Assembly: GCF_034044715.1 (NCBI RefSeq)
Contig: NZ_JAXCLW010000002.1
Location: 434,001 to 498,000 of the forward strand
Length of the DNA: 64,000 bases
From: Dongia_B soli
GTDB taxonomy: Bacteria; Pseudomonadota; Alphaproteobacteria; Dongiales; Dongiaceae
Direction of reading: 5' to 3'
The position numbers were made by a program, and so were the translations under genes. Positions 1-7,202 of the stretch are shown piece after piece; positions within the stretch are counted from its first letter, which is position 1, and each line of letters begins with the position of its first letter. Under the pieces are notes generated by a model. That model saw nothing but the letters and a program-made list of their open reading frames with translations, made no database searches and was not told the DNA's origin.

Positions 1-1
1 C

Positions 2-682
2 GTTGCCGGCAGGCCGATGATGCGGGGCAGATTGGACGGGCGGCCTGTCGTCGTAACGGAGAGCGGCTGTGGCAAGGTTGCCGCGGCCGTACAGGCGGCT
101 TTGCTTATCGACCGCTATGATTGCCGGGCTCTCGTGGTATCGGGGGTTGCCGGAGGTTTGGCGCCGGAGCTGGCGATTGCCGATATCGTGGTGGCAGACA
201 GCCTGATCCAACATGATTATGGTCATATGACGGAGGCGGGCCTGCGCCGGTTTCGTCCTGGCGAACCGCCTGTTGGCGATCGGCGCCACGATATCGTCTT
301 TTCCGTCGATGCGGATTTGATGCAGCGCTTGAAGGCGTCACTGCAGGATATTTCTTTCGACATACCCGTTGATTTGGCAAAGCAAGGGCATCGCCAGGAT
401 CAGCACGTTCGCTTGGCTTTTGGGCCCATCCTGAGCGGTGACCAGTTCATCAATAGCGAAACGGTGCGCGAACGGCTGCACAGCGATTTCGGTGCTTTGG
501 CAGTCGAAATGGAAGGAGCGGCAGTCGCCCAGGTGGCCGCCATGTCGAACTTGCCGGCAGTCGTGGTCCGGTCACTCAGCGACTTGGCCGGACGTGATAG
601 TCATCTCGATTTTGGCCAATTCGTGGCGACGGTCGCTCCGATGGCGGCCATTGTGGTGCGGCGTCTCGTTGGCGTGATTTGA
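2..682 (+). CDS. MTA/SAH nucleosidase-like nucleoside phosphorylase (5' truncated by window edge)
   Basis: This is a member of the PNP/UDP phosphorylase superfamily, closest to 5'-methylthioadenosine/S-adenosylhomocysteine nucleosidases, which cleave the N-glycosidic bond of MTA or SAH and recycle the products of SAM-dependent reactions. The visible family marks are SGCGKVAAA near the start, VSGVAGGLAP, and the C-terminal VEMEGAAVAQVA segment that holds the ribose-binding Glu, followed by VVRSLSDLAG with the catalytic-type Asp. The frame is open to the first base. The ATGs at 17 and 20 fall inside the conserved fold, where about 35 residues of the family are missing, so the true start lies upstream of the window. 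The family assignment is firm, but the exact substrate is not. Confidence 0.8.
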   Translation, partial: VAGRPMMRGRLDGRPVVVTESGCGKVAAAVQAALLIDRYDCRALVVSGVAGGLAPELAIADIVVADSLIQHDYGHMTEAGLRRFRPGEPPVGDRRHDIVFSVDADLMQRLKASLQDISFDIPVDLAKQGHRQDQHVRLAFGPILSGDQFINSETVRERLHSDFGALAVEMEGAAVAQVAAMSNLPAVVVRSLSDLAGRDSHLDFGQFVATVAPMAAIVVRRLVGVI

Positions 683-771
683 TTTCTCTCGCAGTGCTTG
701 CGAATATATCGCCCCGTTACTAGATTTTCACTCCACGGCCTTGGATGCCGGTTTTGGTAAGTGGGAGTGCC

Positions 772-1173
772 ATGTCCAGATACGTTAAGGGTGCCATTCT
801 TGGGTCTGTAACTCTCCTGTTGCTCGCGTCACAGGCGGGGGCGGCGTGTCCGACATCGCAAAAATGTGATCTGGGAGATCAACAGCAGCGGGTTGAGGAC
901 CTCCAGCGCGAAACCGATGCCCTCCGGTCCTCGGTTTTGCTGAACGAAGAGGAATTGCAGCAGGCGCTTTATGATTTGCGGGTACCACAATCATCGCCGA
1001 CGCCGCTCCAGCGTCAGCGAGATCGGGAAACCATAAAGCGCGCGCAGGATAATCTCCGCGAGTCTCAGCGCGATTATTGGCGGTCACAAAATGAACTGCT
1101 CGACAGTCAGCAAACCCTTCAGCGCATGAAACAGCCCGTCCCCCCAAGCTATCAAACTCAATCGGGATTGTGA
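772..1173 (+). CDS. small secreted coiled-coil protein, copy 1
   Basis: This is an unrecognised exported protein of 133 residues. It begins with a classical signal peptide (MSRYVKG, a hydrophobic stretch, then SQAGAA with cleavage before CPTSQ). The mature part is Gln/Arg/Glu-rich and almost entirely helical in character, with heptad-like spacing (QQQRVEDLQRETDALR, then DNLRESQRDYWRSQNELL), so it is probably a coiled coil. Two Cys near the mature N terminus (CPTSQKC) could form a disulfide. The ATG at 772 is preferred over the ATG at 745 because the signal peptide starts there and GGGAG precedes it. A close paralogue lies at 1534-1944. No function can be assigned. Confidence 0.65.
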   Translation: MSRYVKGAILGSVTLLLLASQAGAACPTSQKCDLGDQQQRVEDLQRETDALRSSVLLNEEELQQALYDLRVPQSSPTPLQRQRDRETIKRAQDNLRESQRDYWRSQNELLDSQQTLQRMKQPVPPSYQTQSGL

Positions 1174-1362
1174 TTGCGCTGCGAGCGCTGATATCCAACA
1201 ATTCGTTCCATGCGAGCCGTGTGGCCGACTGCCATCGACCCTGACGCTCTAAGGGGGCCGCGCGGACCGCAGAGTTGATACAGGCATCGGCACCGCTGGT
1301 ATCGCGCGTCCGGGCAACAAGGTCTTCGCTCGTCAAAAAGGTGTGATCGGCACCTGCTTCTC
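1160..1362 (-). pseudogene. decayed fragment of a zinc alcohol dehydrogenase 3' end
   Basis: On the minus strand this stretch resembles the 3' half of the intact alcohol dehydrogenase gene at 1925-2947. The translated fragment reads ARTRDTSGADACIN, matching ARTRDLGGADACIN of the intact enzyme. After an internal deletion it continues with WNELLDISARS against LNELLQIGAQA. The DNA match is obvious around 1280-1350 versus 2232-2315. It lacks the N-terminal zinc- and NAD-binding parts. It sits after coiled-coil copy 1 exactly as the intact gene sits after copy 2, so it is best explained as the leftover of a segmental tandem duplication. Confidence 0.75.
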
Positions 1363-1533
1363 CTTGGGTGATTTAGTCAGTTCGTCGCCGCGGTCGGGCC
1401 GATGAGCGGGTCGTAGTATGCCGTCTCGTTGCGGTGATCTGATGCGGATCCGCATCGCTTGCGAAGACCTGGCGGCCTTACCACATAGAGATTGTCAGGG
1501 CCTTAGATGCCGGTTTCGGCAAGTGGGCGACAA

Positions 1534-1944
1534 ATGGCTACATATATTAAGGGTATCGTTGCTGGATCTTTAGCTCTCCTGTTCCTTGCGCGGCAGGCCG
1601 AAGCGGCCTGTTTGCCGTCGCAAAGCTGCAACGTGCAGAGCCAGCAGCAGCAGGTCCAGGAGCAGCAGCGTCAAACCGATGCCTTACGTTCCACGGTCTC
1701 GCGCGATGAACAAGAGCTGCAGCGAGCCCGGACCGATTTGCGCCTCCGGCAATCGTCGGAGCTTCCACTTCAACGCCATCAAGAGCGGGAACGTGTCCGG
1801 GATGCACGTGATAACTTACGCGACTCCCAACGCGACTACTGGCAATCACAAAATCAACTGCTCGATAGCCGGCGAACGCTTCAACGCATGCAACAGCCGA
1901 CAATCGTGGCGCCGCGAAGCTATCCTAGTCCGCAAACTCGATGA
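1534..1944 (+). CDS. small secreted coiled-coil protein, copy 2
   Basis: This 136-residue paralogue of the 772-1173 protein has the same layout: a signal peptide (MATYIKG, hydrophobic core, RQAEAA), a CLPSQSC pair, then a Gln/Arg-rich helical region and the shared DNLRDSQRDYWQSQNQLLDS block near the end. The DNA upstream of both copies is also shared (GATGCCGGTTT just before each gene). The last 20 bases overlap the 3' end of the convergent alcohol dehydrogenase gene. The start at 1534 is chosen for the signal peptide; an in-frame ATG also exists at 1507. The function is unknown, possibly periplasmic. Confidence 0.65.
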   Translation: MATYIKGIVAGSLALLFLARQAEAACLPSQSCNVQSQQQQVQEQQRQTDALRSTVSRDEQELQRARTDLRLRQSSELPLQRHQERERVRDARDNLRDSQRDYWQSQNQLLDSRRTLQRMQQPTIVAPRSYPSPQTR

Positions 1945-2947
1945 CGATGCGGCCGTCGACCTTCGACTGAGCGAGACGATCCAGCGCCTCGTTGACATTC
2001 CGCAAGCCGATACGCTCGGTGGGGATCTTAAGTCGAGCCTGAGCACCGATCTGCAATAATTCGTTCAGCTCCTGCCGCGACCCGACGCTGGTACCGGTGA
2101 TGCGTGCGCCGCTATAGGTCAGCCACTCCATGCTGAGCGGGACCGGATCGGGCACCATCGCAACGGCAACGATCCAGCCGCGCGGCCGGATGCCGTCGAT
2201 CATCGCCGTCCAGGGGGCGGTGCTGGGGGCAAAGTTGATGCAAGCATCTGCGCCACCTAGATCGCGCGTCCGGGCGCCCGGTTCTTCATTGGCCAAGAAG
2301 GTGTGATCGGCGCCTGCCTGTCGGGCGATATCGAGCTTGCGTGGCGAGGTATCGACTGCAACAACGCGCGCACCGCATTGCTTGGCGAGCTGGATGGCGT
2401 AGAGGCCAAGACCACCACAACCGACGATCATGCAGGTTTTGCCGGGTCCCAGTTCCGTCTTGCGAATGGCGCCGTAAGCTGTCACGCCGGCGCAGAGCAG
2501 GGGCGCCGCGGTGACTGGATCGAGCCCGTCCGGAATGCGCGTCGTGAAGTTTTCCTGCACGATCGCGTATTCGGCGAAGCCACCATGGACGCTGAAGCCA
2601 TGAGCCCGCTGATCGGCGCAGAACGATTCCCAGCCGCTGAGGCATTCCCGGCAGCCGCCACAGGTATCGTGCAGCCAGGGCAGCGCAACGCGTTCGCCAA
2701 GCTCGTAACGTTCCGCGCCTGAGCCCTGGCCGACAACGCGGCCCACGCCTTCGTGCCCCAAGATGAGCGATTGGGGATGACCGGCGGCGCTGGCGGAACC
2801 ATCGCGCACATGCAGGTCGGTGTGGCAGACCCCGCAAGCTTCGAGCTTGATGAGTAATTCACCGGGGCCCGGTACAGGGACGGGAACCTCACGCAGATCA
2901 AGAGGCGCGCCAGGCTGGGTCAAAACGGCAGCCAGCATTTGTTTCAT
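1925..2947 (-). CDS. zinc-dependent alcohol dehydrogenase (AdhP/AdhA type)
   Basis: This 340-residue medium-chain dehydrogenase oxidises primary alcohols or reduces aldehydes with NAD. The catalytic-zinc region is clear (CGVCHTDLH around residues 38-46 and GHEGVG near 64). The four-Cys structural zinc lobe follows (CGGCRECLSGWESFC, roughly 95-110), then a Rossmann GCGGLGLYA motif near residue 175. The ATG at 2947 has a good ribosome site (AGGTGGAAG). The upstream gap carries a TTGGA-N6-TCAAA site like those in front of the orphan choX gene, so the TetR regulator at 3051-3626 may control this gene. A decayed copy of its 3' part lies at 1160-1362. The substrate is not determinable. Confidence 0.88.
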   Translation of the reverse strand: MKQMLAAVLTQPGAPLDLREVPVPVPGPGELLIKLEACGVCHTDLHVRDGSASAAGHPQSLILGHEGVGRVVGQGSGAERYELGERVALPWLHDTCGGCRECLSGWESFCADQRAHGFSVHGGFAEYAIVQENFTTRIPDGLDPVTAAPLLCAGVTAYGAIRKTELGPGKTCMIVGCGGLGLYAIQLAKQCGARVVAVDTSPRKLDIARQAGADHTFLANEEPGARTRDLGGADACINFAPSTAPWTAMIDGIRPRGWIVAVAMVPDPVPLSMEWLTYSGARITGTSVGSRQELNELLQIGAQARLKIPTERIGLRNVNEALDRLAQSKVDGRIVIEFAD

Positions 2948-3026
2948 CTTCCACCTGCGTCATCGATAGGGTCGGCCGGCAGAGTGCCGATACCGGCTGA
3001 ATGATTTTGGATGTATAGATAGAAAA

Positions 3027-3042
3027 TTGGATGACTGTCAAA
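3027..3042. promoter_or_regulatory. candidate operator TTGGA-N6-TCAAA upstream of the alcohol dehydrogenase
   Basis: TTGGATGACTGTCAAA lies about 80 bases upstream of the dehydrogenase start. It shares the TTGGA-N6-TC(C/A)AA pattern with the site at 3743-3758 in front of the orphan choX. The likely ligand is the TetR protein encoded between them. This is inferred from sequence resemblance only. Confidence 0.4.
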
Positions 3043-3050
3043 TTAAGGTA

Positions 3051-3626
3051 TTATCGTCCGAGCCGTCGATGAGCAAAGTCCTTGATCAGGTCCACGGCTT
3101 CACTCCGGTCCAGGCCTTCCTTTTCGATCGCGCAGCGCATCCACATGCCATCGATCATCACGCTGATCCCTTTGACCAGGCGATCCGCCTCGGCTGGCGT
3201 GGTGAGGCTCGCCAGGCAATCCAGCAGATTGCTCCGCAGCCGACGATAAAACAGTGTCTGTAACCGGTCGAATTCCGGATGTTCAGGCACGGCAGAATAA
3301 AAGGATACCCAGGCGCTGGCTGTGGCCCGGTCATAAAGATGTGCAGGAAAATTGCCTTCGATGATTGCGTCCAGGCGGGCCAAAGGCGTGTCCGCTTCAT
3401 GGAGCCGGCGGATCACTTCTTCCATGATCAACCGATTGGCGTAACGCACCATCGCGATCAGCAGATCTTCCTTACTTTTATAGTAATAGTTGATAATGCC
3501 GTGCGACATTCCGGCTTGCTTGCCGATGCGGGCCATGGTGAGGCCGCGAAACCCATATTGCCGAAAGGTTTCGTAAGCAGCCTTGATTAGTTCCTGTCGG
3601 CGAATGGATTCGATACTGGCCCGCAT
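3051..3626 (-). CDS. TetR/BetI-like transcriptional repressor
   Basis: This 191-residue TetR-family regulator has its N-terminal helix-turn-helix at about residues 25-50 (GFRGLTMARIGKQAGMSHGIINYYYKSKEDLL). The C-terminal ligand domain resembles BetI (AHLYDRATASAWVSFYSAVPEHPEFDRLQ, then VKGISVMIDGMWMRCAIEKEG). BetI-type proteins repress choline genes and release DNA on binding choline. It is divergent from an orphan ChoX gene and adjacent to the alcohol dehydrogenase gene. The 250-base gap to choX contains two strong dyads, so local control is likely. It is distinct from the BetI at 10344-10937. The start at 3626 has CTGGAG upstream. Confidence 0.85.
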   Translation of the reverse strand: MRASIESIRRQELIKAAYETFRQYGFRGLTMARIGKQAGMSHGIINYYYKSKEDLLIAMVRYANRLIMEEVIRRLHEADTPLARLDAIIEGNFPAHLYDRATASAWVSFYSAVPEHPEFDRLQTLFYRRLRSNLLDCLASLTTPAEADRLVKGISVMIDGMWMRCAIEKEGLDRSEAVDLIKDFAHRRLGR

Positions 3627-3722
3627 CTCAGATATCTCCAGAGCAACGTACGACTAATCGGCGGTTGCGGATTCTTGTCACAGCAGCCCAGCGTAAGTAA
3701 GCCGGGCCCGAGAGACAAATTA

Positions 3723-3742
3723 TTTTCTGGATATCCAGAAAA
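3723..3742. promoter_or_regulatory. perfect 20-bp palindrome between tetR and choX
   Basis: TTTTCTGGATATCCAGAAAA is an exact palindrome midway between the divergent TetR-type regulator and the orphan choX. Its placement suits an operator that represses both genes. It abuts a second dyad at 3743-3758. Confidence 0.6.
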
Positions 3743-3758
3743 TTGGACAATTATCCAA
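3743..3758. promoter_or_regulatory. second dyad TTGGA-N6-TCCAA in the tetR-choX gap
   Basis: TTGGACAATTATCCAA is symmetric apart from one base pair of its 6-base centre, and it touches the preceding 20-bp palindrome. The half-site TGGA is common to both elements and to the site at 3027-3042. This suggests tandem or cooperative binding by one dimeric regulator. Confidence 0.5.
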
Positions 3759-3877
3759 AATCTATTGACCGGTATTTCCAGACTGCCTAGCTTGCGGGTG
3801 CGGTTAAACCGGCACCGGCCGGAAGAATGTTCGGCCGCGCGACCGCCAGCAAGGCGGCGACTGGGAGAGAGGAAAGC

Positions 3878-4822
3878 ATGATGAAAAAATACCAATTCGC
3901 GGCCGCCGGCCTGGCCGTGGCGATCGGTTTTGCCGCGCAGCCGGCTATGGCCGGTGACCCCAAAAGCTGTGCTTCGGTCCATGTGGCGGAACTCGGCTGG
4001 ACCGATATCGCCTTCACCACTGGCGTGGCGCAGGTTTTGACCGAAAGCCTGGGCTATAAGCTGAAGAGCGACCTCCTGGGTCTCGATGTGGTCTATCAGG
4101 CGTTGAAGATGGGTAAGCTCGACGTCTTCATGGGGAACTGGCGTCCCATTCAGAATGAACAGTTCAAGCAATATTTCGACGAGGGCTCGCTGGACGTGCT
4201 CGGTCCCAATCTGCTGGGCGCCAAGTATACGGTCGCAGTGCCGACTTATGTGGCGGATGCCGGGGTCAAATCCTTCGCCGATCTCGCCAAGTTCGGCGAC
4301 AGGTTCGACTACAAGATCTACGGCATCGAGCCCGGCAGCAATCAGCCTCTAATCGACGCGGTCCAAAAGAATGAATTCGGCCTGGGCAAATGGAAGGTCG
4401 TCGAATCGAGCGAGCAGGGCATGTTGACCCAGGTCGATAAGGCCTATCGCAAGCAGAAGTGGATTGCGTTCATGGGTTGGGAGCCCCATGCGATGAATGT
4501 CGATTACAACATTACGTATCTCTCGGACGGTGACGACATTTTCGGCGCCAATTTCGGCAGCTCGGACGTCTACACCCTGTCCCGCAAGGGTTATGCCCAG
4601 CAATGCCCCAATATTGCTAAGCTGTTCCAAAATCTTCAGTTCAAGGTCGAGTTTGAAAACCATGGTATCCAGGCGATGCTGAAGCAGGGCAAGTCCGCTA
4701 CCGCCGCGGCGACGGAAATGATGCGCAAGAACCCCGATCTGGTGAAAACCTGGCTGAACGGTGTCACCACGCTGGATGGTCAGGATGGCCTGGCGGCCGT
4801 TCGGAAAAAGATCGGTAGTTAA
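3878..4822 (+). CDS. orphan choline/betaine ABC transporter substrate-binding protein (ChoX-like, OpuAC domain)
   Basis: This periplasmic binding protein of 314 residues has a signal peptide ending AAQPAMA before GDPKSC. The four aromatic positions that form the choline cage in Sinorhizobium ChoX appear to be present: ELGWTD, MGNWRP, the Tyr in VPTYV, and FMGWEPH. The C terminus GVTTLDGQDGLAAVRKKI matches the second ChoX at 11245-12174. No permease or ATPase is adjacent, so it may share ChoWV or serve another carrier. The start at 3878 is chosen because GAGAGGAAAG and a signal peptide fit it; the ATG at 3827 would add an odd leader. A terminator follows. Confidence 0.85.
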   Translation: MMKKYQFAAAGLAVAIGFAAQPAMAGDPKSCASVHVAELGWTDIAFTTGVAQVLTESLGYKLKSDLLGLDVVYQALKMGKLDVFMGNWRPIQNEQFKQYFDEGSLDVLGPNLLGAKYTVAVPTYVADAGVKSFADLAKFGDRFDYKIYGIEPGSNQPLIDAVQKNEFGLGKWKVVESSEQGMLTQVDKAYRKQKWIAFMGWEPHAMNVDYNITYLSDGDDIFGANFGSSDVYTLSRKGYAQQCPNIAKLFQNLQFKVEFENHGIQAMLKQGKSATAAATEMMRKNPDLVKTWLNGVTTLDGQDGLAAVRKKIGS

Positions 4823-4850
4823 GCAGCCAGCTCCTCTGCTAAGGATAGCG

Positions 4851-4888
4851 GCGCCGTCCCAGATCGTCGGGGACGGCGCTGTTTCTTT
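4851..4888 (+). terminator. intrinsic terminator after orphan choX
   Basis: A GCGCCGTCCC arm (4851-4860) pairs with GGGACGGCGC (4870-4879), followed by GTTTCTTTT. Confidence 0.8.
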
Positions 4889-4900
4889 TGAAGCTGTCGC

Positions 4901-5122
4901 ATGTCGCCCAATCTGGTCACCACGCTGAGTATTCTGGCAGCAGCCCTTGTTGTTGCAGGCTTGGCCAATTGGCAATTGCGTCGCCCGGTTTCGGGTCGGT
5001 TTCTACCCTTTCTGCCTTGGCTCGGTGTCCAGTTTCTGGCCGCGCTGATCGCGATCGTCATGCTTGGCCATCTGGTGACCTTGCTGACAGGGCAGGAATT
5101 CAAAAGTCGTTATGGTTATTGA
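4901..5122 (+). CDS. small two-helix membrane protein, unknown
   Basis: This 73-residue hydrophobic protein has two probable membrane helices (about residues 6-24 and 40-63), separated by a short basic, Pro-rich segment (RRPVSGRFLP). It ends in a polar tail (EFKSRYGY). It starts just after the choX terminator, so it needs its own promoter or readthrough, and no strong ribosome site is visible. Its 3' end overlaps the convergent HIT gene by 7 bases. It is not a family I recognise. The hydrophobic pattern supports a real gene, but only moderately. Confidence 0.45.
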   Translation: MSPNLVTTLSILAAALVVAGLANWQLRRPVSGRFLPFLPWLGVQFLAALIAIVMLGHLVTLLTGQEFKSRYGY

Positions 5123-5538
5123 GCTTGCGGCGACGCCAGCAATTGCTGCCAGCGTGTCGCTTCCCGCTCTCGTTCAGCCTGTTCGAAAGGCTGGGCCGGC
5201 TGAAAACCCCAAACAGGCTTCGGCCAGGCCGGGTCACCACTAAAGCGGCCGATTACATGAATATGTAATTGCGGAACCATATTACCCAAGGCCCCGATAT
5301 TGACCTTCGTCGGGTTGCATTCGCGCTGCAAGGCATCGCTTGCCTGGCTGATTTCGTCCATCAGCCGGTGACGTTCCGCCTGCAGCAGGTCGGTGATTTC
5401 CCGGCACTCCCTGCGTCGTGGCACCAGGATCAGCCATGGATAAGTCGTGTCGTTCATGCGCAAGACACGGCAAAGCGGCCAGTCCGTAATCTCGAAGGTA
5501 TCCTTGGCTAGCTGAGGGTGCAGGGCAAATTCGCTCAT
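5116..5538 (-). CDS. HIT-family nucleotide hydrolase/transferase
   Basis: This 140-residue histidine-triad protein has the active-site region PQLHIHVIGRF at about residues 89-99, where the second His of the HxH pair is the usual nucleophile. The third position of the classical HxHxH motif is Ile-Gly rather than His, as in the variant HIT branch common in Proteobacteria. WPLCRVLRMND and YPWLILVPRR are the typical N-terminal strands. Members hydrolyse nucleoside phosphoramidates or dinucleotides, but the substrate here is unknown. It is a single gene, convergent with the small membrane protein. Confidence 0.82.
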   Translation of the reverse strand: MSEFALHPQLAKDTFEITDWPLCRVLRMNDTTYPWLILVPRRRECREITDLLQAERHRLMDEISQASDALQRECNPTKVNIGALGNMVPQLHIHVIGRFSGDPAWPKPVWGFQPAQPFEQAEREREATRWQQLLASPQAQ

Positions 5539-5881
5539 CGTCGCGGGCTCGATCGGGTAGGGCGTTGAACATAGTGTGAAGTGGTTGCGGCTGGGCCATC
5601 ATAATGCCATGGTTGACGGCAACCGCATGCAAGAATCTGCGGCGTGGCTAGAGTCGGATGCTCACATGTGGAATCACTGGAGCGATTGCACTTGTGATTT
5701 GATTGAACGATGTCGGAGCGGCATGTTCCAACCGGGGGAGCGCATGGCGTCGAAAGGTGTCCTGCCAGAAATGGCAGTCATTGGCCTTTTCCAATCTTCA
5801 GTTATCCTAGCGGCAAAAACAATCTGGGCGGTGCCATATCCGCCGGTCGAAACGGCGTAAAGCGGGGATAGCGGTCAAGCG
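5539..5881. other. intergenic region without a supported gene
   Basis: This 343-base gap lies between the divergent HIT and MFS genes. An ORF at 5576-5860 (94 codons) has no recognisable domain, an irregular Cys/Trp-rich composition and no ribosome site, so I do not call it. The gap presumably holds promoters for both neighbours; I see no clear operator. Confidence 0.4.
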
Positions 5882-7156
5882 ATGTTCCAAGCACTCAGTT
5901 CTGTCCTCTCGCTGCTGATCGGCGCGGGCATTCTGATTCTCGGCAATGGCTTGATCGGCATTCTGCTGCCGATCCGGCTCAGCATCGAGCATATCTCGCC
6001 CGAAACCACCGGTCTGATCATGTCGGCTTATTACGCCGGCTTCATGCTGGGCAGCAAATATGGCCAGGTGGTCATTCAGCGTGTGGGGCATATCCGCACC
6101 TTTGCGGCTTTTGCCGCGCTCCTGACCGCCACGGTGATGGTCTGCGCCTTGATTTTCAATCCGGCGCTCTGGGCTGTCCTGCGGGCGTCGATCGGTTTTT
6201 GTATGGCGGCACTCTATGCCACGATCGAAAGCTGGCTGAATGTTCGTAGCAGCAATGAGAACCGCGGTCAGGTGCTGTCGTTCTATATGGTAACCAACTA
6301 CTTGGCATCGGCCCTTGGCCAGTTCCTGGTCAATGCGCGGGAGACCTCGGGCGTGGAGCTCTTCTGCCTCGCGGCGCTGTTGACCTCACTGTCGCTGGTA
6401 CCGGTGGTGATGACACGGGTTGCTGGTCCGGAAATCAGCGGCATCAGGCCCCTGGGCTTAAAAAGCCTTTATCAGGCATCTCCGCTCGGCGTGGTGGCGA
6501 CTTTCGGGGCGGGGTTGCTCACCGGCGCGTTCTATGCGCTCGCCGCCGTCTACGCCAATCGGATCGGCCTATCGGTTTTCCAGGTCTCGCTATTCGTGGC
6601 TGTGCCGGTTTTCGCCGGCCTTATTTTGCAATGGCCGATCGGCCGCCTGAGTGACCGGTATGACCGGCGCACCGTCTTGCTGGCCGTTCTGGTCGGCGCC
6701 GCGACAGCCAGTCTGGTCCTTTCCATTCTCAGCGTCAGCGCCGCCGCCTTGACACCGCTGCTCCTTGCCAGCGCCGTGCTCGGTAGCTGTCTTGCCACGA
6801 TCTATCCGATCGCCGTTGCCCAAGCTTTCGACTATATCGACCGTGCCGTGATGGTTTCCGCCAATAGCAGTATGCTGTTCATATGGTCGATCGGCGCTAC
6901 TGCCGGTCCCCTGATCGCGTCTTTCGTGATGGGGCAGGTGGGGCCGACCGGCCTGTTCTTTTATCTGACGATCGTTGCCGTAATCATCGCCGGCTTCACG
7001 CGCTATCGCATGAGCGCCCGCCAAGCTCTGCCGACAAGCGAACAGTCCAGTTTCGTGGCGCTGACTACGTCCTCGGCCATTGCAGGGGCGCTCGATCCGC
7101 GCGCCGATCCGTTGCCTGAATTCTACTACGACGATGTCGATCCAGGGGATCGCTAG
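5882..7156 (+). CDS. MFS transporter, YcaD-like
   Basis: This 424-residue major facilitator protein has twelve hydrophobic segments. It resembles the YcaD/UMF-type carriers: LGNGLIGILLPIRL in helix 1, YYAGFMLGSKYG at the loop 2-3 signature, and LQWPIGRLSDRYDRR as the matching motif in the second half. It is soluble only at the C-terminal tail, which ends in the acidic stretch PEFYYDDVDPGDR. The substrate is unknown. It stands alone, convergent with betA and separated from it by a shared terminator. The proximity to choline genes could be incidental. Confidence 0.82.
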   Translation: MFQALSSVLSLLIGAGILILGNGLIGILLPIRLSIEHISPETTGLIMSAYYAGFMLGSKYGQVVIQRVGHIRTFAAFAALLTATVMVCALIFNPALWAVLRASIGFCMAALYATIESWLNVRSSNENRGQVLSFYMVTNYLASALGQFLVNARETSGVELFCLAALLTSLSLVPVVMTRVAGPEISGIRPLGLKSLYQASPLGVVATFGAGLLTGAFYALAAVYANRIGLSVFQVSLFVAVPVFAGLILQWPIGRLSDRYDRRTVLLAVLVGAATASLVLSILSVSAAALTPLLLASAVLGSCLATIYPIAVAQAFDYIDRAVMVSANSSMLFIWSIGATAGPLIASFVMGQVGPTGLFFYLTIVAVIIAGFTRYRMSARQALPTSEQSSFVALTTSSAIAGALDPRADPLPEFYYDDVDPGDR

Positions 7157-7160
7157 AAGA

Positions 7161-7199
7161 AAAGTCCCGTCAGGATAAGTGCCTGACGGGACTTTGTAT
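7161..7199. terminator. bidirectional terminator between the MFS gene and betA
   Basis: A perfect 14-bp stem, AAAGTCCCGTCAGG with CCTGACGGGACTTT, encloses a 7-base loop. T-rich flanks on both strands let it end both convergent units. Confidence 0.88.
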
Positions 7200-7202
7200 C
7201 CT

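Noticed and set aside
5576..5860. 94-codon ORF between the HIT and MFS genes
   Set aside because: It has no ribosome site, an odd Cys/Trp-rich composition and no similarity that I recognise. It lies in a probable promoter region.
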